A DNA stretch of 64,000 nt from Rhodospirillaceae bacterium (GTDB lineage: Bacteria; Pseudomonadota; Alphaproteobacteria; Rhodospirillales; Rhodospirillaceae). The translations under genes were made by a program, and so were the position numbers. Positions 56,254-64,000 of the stretch are shown here, piece by piece. Position 1 is the first letter of the stretch. Each line of letters starts with the position of its first letter. The stretch covers positions 1 through 64,000 of the forward strand of contig JAQWQC010000028.1 of NCBI GenBank assembly GCA_029245025.1, given 5' to 3'. The notes under the pieces were generated by a model, which saw nothing but the letters and a program-made list of their open reading frames with translations, ran no database searches and was not told where the DNA came from.

Positions 56254-57277
56254 GTTATGGATAAATTATATCTGGCCCGTGGTCTGGATCGTAATCCAGA
56301 TCCTGATGTTCCTCGTACCGATTTTAATTGGTGTCGCGTACCTGACCTATGCGGAACGTAAAATTATCAGTGCGATGCAGATGCGGATCGGCCCCAACGT
56401 GGTTGGATGGTTTGGTTTGCTTCAGCCATTCGCTGATGCGCTCAAGCTTCTGACAAAAGAAACGGTCTTGCCGACTGGCGCAAGTCCGGTGGTGTTCTTC
56501 TTGGCGCCAATGATTACCTTTTCACTCGCTATGTTGGCATGGGCGGTGATTCCCGTGAATCCCGGTTGGGTGATCTCTGACCTGAACGTCGGAGTGTTGT
56601 ACCTGTTCGCGATTTCGTCTCTAGGGGTCTATGGCGTCGTGATGGCGGGTTGGGCTTCAAACTCACGCTACGCGTTCCTGGGGGCGATGCGGTCTGCTGC
56701 ACAGATGGTGTCGTACGAAGTCTCCATTGGCTTCATCATGATCACGGTCTTGATCACGGCCGGGACATTAAACCTATCGGCATTAGTTGAAGCGCAGTCT
56801 GAACCATTATTTGGTGTTCTTCCGGGCTGGTACTTCATTCCTCATCTGCCGATGTTCATCGTGTTCTTTATCTCGGTACTAGCTGAAACAAACCGCCATC
56901 CCTTTGATTTGCCCGAAGCTGAATCTGAACTCGTAGCCGGGTTCATGACTGAATATTCTTCGATGTCATTCGCTCTGTTTTTCCTCGGCGAATACGCGAA
57001 CATGATCATGATGAGCGGCATGGTGTCGATCTTGTTCTTAGGCGGATGGTTGCCACCCTATGACGCCACGCCATGGAATTTAATTCCAGGCGTTATCTGG
57101 TTCGCGGCTAAAATTGCTTTCTGTTTGTTTGTGTTTATCTGGGTGCGAGCCACGTTCCCACGCTATCGCTACGACCAACTTATGCGTTTGGGTTGGAAAG
57201 TATTCTTGCCGCTTTCCTTGATCTGGCTGGCCCTGACTGCTGGGTTCCTCGTGTATTTCGATAAAGTGCCGGCATAA
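56246..57277 (+). CDS. nuoH: NADH-quinone oxidoreductase subunit H
   Basis: Membrane subunit at the quinone entrance with eight helices, 343 residues. Conserved loops [41 protein letters not shown] and [18 protein letters not shown] are intact. nuoI follows 15 bases later. Confidence 0.97.
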   Translation: MAELWINYIWPVVWIVIQILMFLVPILIGVAYLTYAERKIISAMQMRIGPNVVGWFGLLQPFADALKLLTKETVLPTGASPVVFFLAPMITFSLAMLAWAVIPVNPGWVISDLNVGVLYLFAISSLGVYGVVMAGWASNSRYAFLGAMRSAAQMVSYEVSIGFIMITVLITAGTLNLSALVEAQSEPLFGVLPGWYFIPHLPMFIVFFISVLAETNRHPFDLPEAESELVAGFMTEYSSMSFALFFLGEYANMIMMSGMVSILFLGGWLPPYDATPWNLIPGVIWFAAKIAFCLFVFIWVRATFPRYRYDQLMRLGWKVFLPLSLIWLALTAGFLVYFDKVPA

Positions 57278-57292
57278 GGGGCGGGATTAATC

Positions 57293-57781
57293 ATGGCATT
57301 CATTGATCGTACTGCTCGTTCGTTCCTTCTCGCTGAGTTGCTAAGCGGGATGTGGCTGACCCTGAAGTATATGTTCGGGCCAAAGGTGACGTTGAATTAT
57401 CCGTTTGAGAAAGGACCATTGAGTCCACGTTTCCGCGGCGAGCATGCGCTACGTCGCTATCCAAATGGGGAAGAGCGTTGTATTGCGTGCAAACTTTATG
57501 AGGCCATTTGTCCGGCACAGGCGATCACGATTGAGGCGGTTCCCCGAGAGGACGGCAGTCGACGGACAACACGCTACGACATCGATATGACCAAGTGCAT
57601 CTACTGTGGTTTCTGCGAAGAAGCTTGCCCGGTAGATGCCATCGTCGAAGGGCCGAATTTCGAGTTCGCGACGGAAACACGTGAAGAGTTGCTCTACAAC
57701 AAAGACAAACTGCTGGCCAATGGTGACCGGTGGGAGCCAGAGCTGGCGAAACGGCTCGAGCTCGACGCACCATATCGTTAG
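57293..57781 (+). CDS. nuoI: NADH-quinone oxidoreductase subunit I with an altered cluster motif
   Basis: The 23-kDa (TYKY) subunit that carries two [4Fe-4S] clusters, N6a and N6b, linking the peripheral arm to N2. It is 162 residues, a normal length. The second motif [12 protein letters not shown] is complete. The first reads [12 protein letters not shown]: Tyr69 replaces the third ligand cysteine. The codon is TAT (57497-57499), one base from TGT. All other conserved parts, such as [28 protein letters not shown], are normal. The change should cost one ligand of the first cluster unless it is a sequence error. Confidence 0.95.
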   Translation: MAFIDRTARSFLLAELLSGMWLTLKYMFGPKVTLNYPFEKGPLSPRFRGEHALRRYPNGEERCIACKLYEAICPAQAITIEAVPREDGSRRTTRYDIDMTKCIYCGFCEEACPVDAIVEGPNFEFATETREELLYNKDKLLANGDRWEPELAKRLELDAPYR

Positions 57782-57857
57782 CCGACGGCAGCAGACGGGG
57801 AATAAGAATGCGGCAGGCATTTGAACATAAGACGGTAAAGACTGCAGGGGGCGCACA

Positions 57858-58475
57858 ATGATTGCGGCGACACTCGCGTTCTACCTGTTTTCTGCCCTGG
57901 CTATTGTGGGTGCACTGAACGTTATTTTCCAACGTAACCCGGTGCATTCTGTCCTGTGGTTGATCTTCACGTTCTTCAACGCGGCGGGTCTGTTTGTATT
58001 GCTCGGCGCCGAATTCGTGGCGATGATTTTGGTCATCGTTTATGTCGGTGCTGTGGCCGTCCTGTTCCTATTCGTGGTGATGATGCTCGACATCAACATC
58101 ACAATGGTCCGTGAAGGCTTTTTGAAGTATTTGCCGGTTGGTTTGTTGGTTGGCGGTATTCTGCTGGCTGAGTTGATTACCGTTTTCGCAGGTTGGGTGA
58201 TGTCAGACAGCGCAGATGTACTGCGCGCCGCGCCAGCGCCAGACCCCAGTGACATTGGCAATACTGAAGCCCTCGGTCTCATTCTCTATACGGATTACAT
58301 CTACGTCTTCCAGGCCGCTGGCATTATTTTGCTGGTTGCCATGATCGGCTCCATCGTTTTGACCCACCGCACCAGAGCGGGCGTCCGTAAGCAGGTGATC
58401 GGCGAACAAAATGCACGCCGACCCAGTGACACGCTTGAGGTGGTCAAAGTTGAATCAGGGAAGGGGCTGCAATAA
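57858..58475 (+). CDS. nuoJ: NADH-quinone oxidoreductase subunit J
   Basis: Membrane subunit of 205 residues with five helices. [27 protein letters not shown] contains the conserved Tyr/Gly pi-bulge helix. It starts 77 bases after nuoI, the widest gap inside the operon after the start. It shares one base with nuoK (TAATG). Confidence 0.95.
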   Translation: MIAATLAFYLFSALAIVGALNVIFQRNPVHSVLWLIFTFFNAAGLFVLLGAEFVAMILVIVYVGAVAVLFLFVVMMLDINITMVREGFLKYLPVGLLVGGILLAELITVFAGWVMSDSADVLRAAPAPDPSDIGNTEALGLILYTDYIYVFQAAGIILLVAMIGSIVLTHRTRAGVRKQVIGEQNARRPSDTLEVVKVESGKGLQ

Positions 58476-58783
58476 TGGTCGTTAGCCTTTCCCACTATCT
58501 TATTGTTGCGGGTGTTCTTTTCACGCTCGGGATTTTTGGAATCTTCCTTAATCGGAAGAACTTGATTGTTATTCTGATGTCGATCGAGCTGATGTTGCTT
58601 GCGGTAAATATCAATTTTATCGCGTTCTCGGCTTTCCTTGGTGATCTTGTAGGCCAAATTTTCACCTTGCTGGTGCTGACCGTCGCTGCTGCTGAAGCTG
58701 CGATCGGCTTGGCTATTGTTGTGGTGTTCTATCGTGCGCATCGATCGATCGCCGTCGAAGATATCAACGAGTTAAAGGGGTAG
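58475..58783 (+). CDS. nuoK: NADH-quinone oxidoreductase subunit K
   Basis: Small three-helix membrane subunit, 102 residues. The two membrane glutamates of the proton path are visible in [17 protein letters not shown] and [20 protein letters not shown]. nuoL follows after 8 bases. Confidence 0.96.
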   Translation: MVVSLSHYLIVAGVLFTLGIFGIFLNRKNLIVILMSIELMLLAVNINFIAFSAFLGDLVGQIFTLLVLTVAAAEAAIGLAIVVVFYRAHRSIAVEDINELKG

Positions 58784-58791
58784 GGGCCGTA

Positions 58792-60714
58792 ATGGAAGCA
58801 GCCGCAATTTTCCTACCCCTCGTCGGGGCTTTTATCGCCGGGTTCTTTGGCCGTCAGATCGGTGACCGCGCCTCCCAAGTTGTGACTTGCTTGGGTGTCG
58901 GCTCAGCCGCTGTGCTGTCGATCCCCTTGTTCTTTGATGTCGCGGTCAACGGCAATGAGCGCGTTGTTACGATCATGAATTGGATTAACTCAGGGACATT
59001 TGAGACGGCCTGGGCGCTCCGCTTCGATACACTGTCGGCTGTCATGGTGATGACGGTGACCTGTGTTTCGTCTCTCATTCACGTGTATTCCGTCGGCTAT
59101 ATGAGCCATGACGACTCAAAGCCGCGTTTCATGGCGTATTTGTCGTTGTTTACCTTCGCCATGCTGATGCTGGTGACAGCTGATAACCTGGTTCAGTTGT
59201 TCTTCGGCTGGGAAGGTGTTGGTGTTGTTTCATACCTTCTGATCGGCTTCTGGTTTAAAAAGCCAACTGCAAACGCAGCTGCGATTAAAGCCTTCGTTGT
59301 GAACCGGGTCGGTGACTTCGGATTCCTATTGGGGATCTTTGGCATCTACATGCTGTTTGATGCGGTGACTTTTGACACTGTCTTCAATGCTGTCCCGGCA
59401 CACGTGGATGACACGGTGACGTTCTTTGGCATTAAAGGTCACGCTCTGACATTGATTGCTTTGCTGTTGTTTGTTGGCGCTATGGGTAAGTCGGCTCAGT
59501 TGCTGCTTCACACATGGCTCCCCGACGCCATGGAGGGTCCGACGCCAGTGTCTGCGCTGATCCACGCAGCAACGATGGTAACTGCTGGTGTCTTCCTTGT
59601 TGCGCGTATGTCACCACTGTTCGAATACGCGCCTGCGGCGCTCGAGGTCGTTACCATCGTCGGTGCCTCGACGGCGTTCTTCGCTGCGACGATCGGGTGT
59701 GTGCAAAATGACATTAAGCGTGTCATCGCATACTCGACGTGTTCACAATTGGGCTACATGTTCTTTGCGTGTGGTATCGGTGCCTATCCGGCTGCCATAT
59801 TCCACCTCATGACCCACGCCTGGTTTAAGGCTTTGTTGTTCCTCGGGTCTGGATCGGTCATCCACGCCATGTCTAATGAACAGGACATGCGCAAGATGGG
59901 TGGCATTTGGAAGCATGTGAAAGTCACCTATGCGATGATGTGGATTGGAACATTGGCACTTGTCGCCGTTCCACCCTTCGCCGGTTATTATTCAAAAGAC
60001 ATGATACTTGAGGCAGCCTTTGGTGCGCATACCAGTGTTGGCCAATATGCCTTCATCATGGGTATTGGCGCGGCGCTTCTCACGGCTTTCTATTCTGGGC
60101 GTTTGTTGTTCATGACCTTCCATGGCGAACCCCGGGCTGACAAAGAGACAATGGATCATGTCCATGAGAGTCCCTTAGTCATGACCTTGCCGCTTGCCGG
60201 ACTAGCACTCGGTGCCATCTTCTCCGGCATGATTGGCTATGATTTGTTCATCGGCGAAGGACGGTTTGACTTCTGGCGAGACGCTTTGGCTGTTGTGGGT
60301 GAGGATCCCATTGAGGCAGCTCATCATGTGCCGGCATGGGTAGTCTGGTCGCCAATGGTTGTGACTGTGCTGGGCCTAGGGTTGTCATTTCATATGTATA
60401 TGCGCCGGCCTGAGATTCCAGGTCAGCTCGCAGCTAAGTTCCCCGGCGTATACCAGTTCCTGCTGAACAAATGGTACTTCGACGAACTCTACGACTTCTT
60501 CTTTGTGCGACCGGCATTCTGGATTGGAAATTTCTTCTGGAAGCGGGGGGATCAAGGGACAATTGATCGTTTCGGACCCGATGGTATTTCTTCATCAATT
60601 ATTTCCGGCGCGCGCCGCCTAGGCTCGGTTCAGACCGGGTACCTCTATCACTACGCCTTTGCCATGATCATCGGGATTGCACTGTTCGTGTCATGGATCG
60701 TGGTAGGGAGCTAG
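58792..60714 (+). CDS. nuoL: NADH-quinone oxidoreductase subunit L
   Basis: Antiporter-like proton-pumping subunit of 640 residues with about 14-16 helices. Key charged residues are present: Glu in FFGWEGVGVVSYLLIGFW and Lys in GAMGKSAQLLLHTWLPDAMEGPTPVSALIHAATMVTAGV. The C-terminal part includes the long lateral helix region. Confidence 0.97.
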   Translation: MEAAAIFLPLVGAFIAGFFGRQIGDRASQVVTCLGVGSAAVLSIPLFFDVAVNGNERVVTIMNWINSGTFETAWALRFDTLSAVMVMTVTCVSSLIHVYSVGYMSHDDSKPRFMAYLSLFTFAMLMLVTADNLVQLFFGWEGVGVVSYLLIGFWFKKPTANAAAIKAFVVNRVGDFGFLLGIFGIYMLFDAVTFDTVFNAVPAHVDDTVTFFGIKGHALTLIALLLFVGAMGKSAQLLLHTWLPDAMEGPTPVSALIHAATMVTAGVFLVARMSPLFEYAPAALEVVTIVGASTAFFAATIGCVQNDIKRVIAYSTCSQLGYMFFACGIGAYPAAIFHLMTHAWFKALLFLGSGSVIHAMSNEQDMRKMGGIWKHVKVTYAMMWIGTLALVAVPPFAGYYSKDMILEAAFGAHTSVGQYAFIMGIGAALLTAFYSGRLLFMTFHGEPRADKETMDHVHESPLVMTLPLAGLALGAIFSGMIGYDLFIGEGRFDFWRDALAVVGEDPIEAAHHVPAWVVWSPMVVTVLGLGLSFHMYMRRPEIPGQLAAKFPGVYQFLLNKWYFDELYDFFFVRPAFWIGNFFWKRGDQGTIDRFGPDGISSSIISGARRLGSVQTGYLYHYAFAMIIGIALFVSWIVVGS

Positions 60715-60717
60715 GCC

Positions 60718-62271
60718 ATGAACGGGTTTGTTGAAAATTTGCCACTCCTAAGCGTCATTACTTTTACACCGCTGCTTGGCGTATTACTGCTTCTCACAAT
60801 TCGCGCCGACGATCCTGAGATTGTGGCGCGCAACAGCCGTTGGGTAACCCTTTGGGTGACGGTTGGGACATTTTTGGCATCGCTTCTCATCTGGACGAAT
60901 TTTGATTCCAGCACCGCCGACTTCCAGTTTGTAGAGCTGGCAGCGTGGTTCCCCGAATTTGGGATCAGCTATCACATGGGTGTGGACGGTATTTCCATGC
61001 TGTTCGTTATTCTCTCAACTTTCCTCATGCCGCTTTGTGTGTTGGCCAGTTGGGACGCGATCAAGACCCGCGTTCGGGAATACATGATCGCATTTCTAAT
61101 CCTAGAAACCATGATGGTGGGCATGTTCTGCGCCCTCGATATGGTGCTGTTCTATGTATTCTTCGAAGGCGTACTCATCCCCATGTTCCTCATTATAGGG
61201 GTTTGGGGGGGCGCGCGACGGGTCTACGCGGCGTTTAAGTTTTTCCTCTATACGCTGACAGGATCGGTGCTGCTCCTGATCGCAATTTTGGCGATGTACT
61301 TCGTTGCAGGAACAACGGACATCCCGACATTGATGACCACAGACTTCCCATTCCAGATGCAGTTTTGGTTGTGGCTCGGATTGTTTGCGTCGTTTGCGGT
61401 CAAAGTACCCATGTGGCCGGTACATACATGGCTACCGGACGCTCACGTTGAAGCGCCAACGGCAGGATCCGTTATTCTGGCTGGCGTGTTATTGAAAATG
61501 GGTGCCTATGGCTTCCTGCGTTTCTCGATGCCAATGCTGCCCCTAGCCAGCGAATACTTCACACCGTTGGTGTACGGCCTGTCTATTGTCGCAGTGATCT
61601 ACACGTCCTTGGTTGCCTTAGCCCAAGAAGACATGAAAAAATTAATCGCCTACTCGTCGGTCGCTCACATGGGCTTTGTCACGGTTGGTATTTTTGCGGC
61701 AACTCAACAGGCGGTGCAGGGCGCGATTTATCAAATGTTGAGTCACGGTGTCGTGTCAGGAGCGCTTTTCCTTTGCGTTGGCGTTGTCTACGACCGCCTC
61801 CATACGCGTGAGATTGGCCGCTATGGTGGTTTGGTCAATAACATGCCGAAGTATGCCTTCGTCTTCATGTTGATGATGATGGCTTCTGTTGGACTACCTG
61901 GCACGTCTGGGTTCGTCGGCGAGTTTTTGATTTTGACCGGGGTCTTCCAGGTCAACACCTGGGTCTCCTTGTTAACTGCGACTGGCGTTATTCTTGGTGC
62001 TACCTACATGCTCTATCTCTATCGCCGGGTGATTTACGGTGAATTGGTCAAAGAAGACCTCAAGGGCATGCTTGATCTATCCCGCCGTGAGATCGCTATT
62101 TTCGCAACCCTGTGTGTGGTGGTGATGTGGATGGGTGTGTACCCGATGTCATTCCTGGTTGTGATGGAAGCGTCTGTGACGAAGTTGATCACTGACTATC
62201 ACGCTGCGCTCGACGCTCACGCTTTGGCATCTGGGCTCGTTGATGGCGTTCGCCTAGCGTTGGGTCGATAG
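60718..62271 (+). CDS. nuoM: NADH-quinone oxidoreductase subunit M
   Basis: Second antiporter-like subunit, 517 residues. Glu in [21 protein letters not shown] and Lys in [37 protein letters not shown] match the family. It lies 3 bases after nuoL. Confidence 0.97.
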   Translation: MNGFVENLPLLSVITFTPLLGVLLLLTIRADDPEIVARNSRWVTLWVTVGTFLASLLIWTNFDSSTADFQFVELAAWFPEFGISYHMGVDGISMLFVILSTFLMPLCVLASWDAIKTRVREYMIAFLILETMMVGMFCALDMVLFYVFFEGVLIPMFLIIGVWGGARRVYAAFKFFLYTLTGSVLLLIAILAMYFVAGTTDIPTLMTTDFPFQMQFWLWLGLFASFAVKVPMWPVHTWLPDAHVEAPTAGSVILAGVLLKMGAYGFLRFSMPMLPLASEYFTPLVYGLSIVAVIYTSLVALAQEDMKKLIAYSSVAHMGFVTVGIFAATQQAVQGAIYQMLSHGVVSGALFLCVGVVYDRLHTREIGRYGGLVNNMPKYAFVFMLMMMASVGLPGTSGFVGEFLILTGVFQVNTWVSLLTATGVILGATYMLYLYRRVIYGELVKEDLKGMLDLSRREIAIFATLCVVVMWMGVYPMSFLVVMEASVTKLITDYHAALDAHALASGLVDGVRLALGR

Positions 62272-62282
62272 GGGAGAATCAA

Positions 62283-63722
62283 ATGACAGCCATACCGAAC
62301 CTTACTCCAGCCTATGCGGAAATGTTCTTGGCGATTGCCGGAATGGCGTTACTGATGGTTGGTGTGTTCCGCAAGAGTGATCCGATCCGCGGTGTCACCA
62401 TGTTGGCGATTTTGGCATTTGCGGTTGCAGCCGTGTTGTCGATTTCGACAAACGGGGCTGAGACCGTGACCTTTAACGGGTTGTTTGTCGTTAACGCCTT
62501 TACAGGCTTTGCAAAACTGCTGATTTTACTGGGCGCAGGCCTGGCTATGCTGCTCGCCTTGCCTTGGGCACGGAACGAGGGCGTTTCCCGCTATGAACTC
62601 CCGGTCATTATGGTGTTTGCCGTTCTCGGCATGATGATGATGGTCTCGGCCAATAACTTGCTTTCGCTCTATGTCGGTCTCGAACTTCAAAGTCTAGCTC
62701 TGTATGTCCTGGCGGCCTTTAACCGAGGCAATTTGAAAGCTACAGAAGCGGGCGTGAAATATTTTGTCTTAGGTGCCTTGGCCTCTGGGCTCCTGCTATA
62801 TGGATCGTCCTTGGTCTATGGCTTCTCAGGGACCACGTCCTTTGCCGGTCTGGCCGATGCGCTAACCGGAGCAGAGAGCAACGCGGGCGTTATTGTCGGC
62901 ATCGTTTTTGTCATTTGTGGCTTTGCGTTCAAGGTCTCTGCCGTTCCATTCCATATGTGGACCCCGGACGTTTACGAGGGTGCGCCAACTCCTGTAACAG
63001 CGTTCTTCTCCGTTGCACCAAAGATTGCGTCTCTTTGTTTATTCCTTAGGATTTTGGTTGGACCGTTTGAAGATCTTATGGACCAATGGCGACAGGTTCT
63101 GACGGTGATTTGTGTTGCCTCGATGCTTTGGGGCGCAGTTGCGGCTATCGCTCAAAACAATATCAAACGGTTAATGGCTTATAGTTCCATTGGTCATGTG
63201 GGATATGCGCTCATTGGATTGATCGCCGGCACCCAAGAAGGTGCGCGCGGCATGATCTATTACATGCTGATCTATCTATTTATGAATGTCGGGACATTCG
63301 CGGTGATTTTATCGATGCGGGTCAAAGACCGGTATGTCGAAAGCATTGATGATCTATCCGGTATTTCGAAAACCAACCCGGCAATTGCTTTAGCGCTTAC
63401 CGCACTGATGTTCTCGATGGCGGGTATTCCGCCCTTGGCAGGGTTCTTTGGTAAGTACTTTGTCTTTGCAGCTGCTGTGAACGCTGGATTGATTCCTCTA
63501 GCGGTGATCGGCGTGCTCTCCAGTGTTATCGGCGCCTACTACTATCTCCGTCTGATCAAGATTATGTACTTCGATGGGTCGGTAGAGAATTTTGACCGCC
63601 CCGATTACTCGACATCCTTGGTCATGGGTGTCTGTGCGCTGTCTGTTGTGGTGTTTATCTTCTTGCCTGAACCGCTACTGGCCGGTGCTGACGCCGCTGC
63701 GGCCGCTCTGTTCCAAGGTTAG
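62283..63722 (+). CDS. nuoN: NADH-quinone oxidoreductase subunit N
   Basis: Third antiporter-like subunit, 479 residues. LSLYVGLELQSLALYVLAAFNR, FAFKVSAVPFHMWTPDVYEGAPTPVTAFF and NNIKRLMAYSSIGHVGY are intact. It is the last subunit gene, and birA follows 13 bases later with no terminator between. Confidence 0.97.
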   Translation: MTAIPNLTPAYAEMFLAIAGMALLMVGVFRKSDPIRGVTMLAILAFAVAAVLSISTNGAETVTFNGLFVVNAFTGFAKLLILLGAGLAMLLALPWARNEGVSRYELPVIMVFAVLGMMMMVSANNLLSLYVGLELQSLALYVLAAFNRGNLKATEAGVKYFVLGALASGLLLYGSSLVYGFSGTTSFAGLADALTGAESNAGVIVGIVFVICGFAFKVSAVPFHMWTPDVYEGAPTPVTAFFSVAPKIASLCLFLRILVGPFEDLMDQWRQVLTVICVASMLWGAVAAIAQNNIKRLMAYSSIGHVGYALIGLIAGTQEGARGMIYYMLIYLFMNVGTFAVILSMRVKDRYVESIDDLSGISKTNPAIALALTALMFSMAGIPPLAGFFGKYFVFAAAVNAGLIPLAVIGVLSSVIGAYYYLRLIKIMYFDGSVENFDRPDYSTSLVMGVCALSVVVFIFLPEPLLAGADAAAAALFQG

Positions 63723-63735
63723 ACTGCATCCCGTT

Positions 63736-64000
63736 ATGTCTCCGCTGCCCGCTTTGCCGGACGGATGGCGTTTAGAGTATTTTACCGAAATTGATGGAAC
63801 CAATGCGGAGCTCTTACGTCGTGCAGGTGACGGTGAGGCCGCGGGTCTTGTTATTTACGCCGACACTCAATCGGCAGGGCGTGGGCGTCGAGGACGGTCT
63901 TGGAACAGCCCCAAAGGGAATCTATACCTCAGTGTCTTGATAGACGCGCCATCGGCTATTGCCGGGCAAGCTGGGTTTGCTGCCGCACTAGCCTTAATCG
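63736..64000 (+). CDS. birA: Biotin-[acetyl-CoA-carboxylase] ligase BirA (3' end outside window)
   Basis: The first 88 codons of biotin protein ligase, which activates biotin and joins it to carboxylase carrier protein. The N-terminus opens directly with the catalytic domain (YFTEIDGTNAELLRRAG) and the biotin-binding loop SAGRGRRGRSWNSPKGNLY. There is no DNA-binding domain before it, so it is probably a monofunctional ligase, not a BirA repressor. nuoN-birA adjacency is usual in alphaproteobacteria. Confidence 0.93.
   Translation, partial: MSPLPALPDGWRLEYFTEIDGTNAELLRRAGDGEAAGLVIYADTQSAGRGRRGRSWNSPKGNLYLSVLIDAPSAIAGQAGFAAALALI

Overview
The window is a stretch of alphaproteobacterial chromosome, most like Rhodospirillales and relatives by gene order and protein sequence. 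Evidence includes ruvCAB-ybgC-tolQRAB-pal-cpoB-tilS-ftsH, a serC-serA pair with a structured leader, hisZ-purA, tRNA-Leu-tig-clpP-clpX-lon-hupB-tRNA-Val, and a 14-gene nuo operon followed by birA. There are no insertion sequences, phage genes, rRNA genes or CRISPR arrays. Almost everything is housekeeping; accessory content is concentrated between about 24 and 39 kb.

Layout. 1-7.9 kb: Holliday-junction resolution (ruvC partial, ruvA, ruvB) and the Tol-Pal envelope system. 7.9-16.4 kb: tilS, ftsH, folP, glmM, thiD and an SLC13-type transporter. 16.4-21.9 kb: serine synthesis (serC, serA), hisZ and purA. 22-24 kb: rluD, divergent from a small membrane protein gene and a JAMM peptidase gene. 24-27.3 kb: a compact set of Tat-exported aminotransferase, Asp/Glu-racemase-family enzyme and MFS exporter. 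27.3-28.3 kb: an AT-rich islet with a headless HNH-nuclease gene. 28.3-34.5 kb, minus strand: cysK-sseA-ahpD-like-metC-modB-modC, a sulfur operon running into a molybdate transporter that lacks modA. 34.5-39.5 kb: assorted oxidoreductase and exported-protein genes, including the scar of a deleted hydrolase/OsmC gene. 39.5-48.3 kb: nnr, tRNA-Leu(UAG), trigger factor, ClpP, ClpX, Lon, HU, tRNA-Val(UAC). 48.3-64 kb: nadX, nuoA-N, birA (partial).

The strongest oddities are point lesions in otherwise intact core genes. ftsH has an in-frame TAA at codon 169, just before the Walker A motif. nuoI has Tyr in place of the third cysteine of its first [4Fe-4S] motif. Each is explained by one base, so either real lesions or sequence errors are possible; only reads can decide. 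Other items worth a look are the OsmC-fusion deletion scar with 8-nt microhomology, the single-cysteine racemase-family protein next to a Tat-exported aminotransferase, a serC-type RNA leader behind a clean promoter, and an RpoH-type promoter upstream of ftsH. I found no convincing wholly new multi-gene system; the 24-27.3 kb unit is the nearest candidate.
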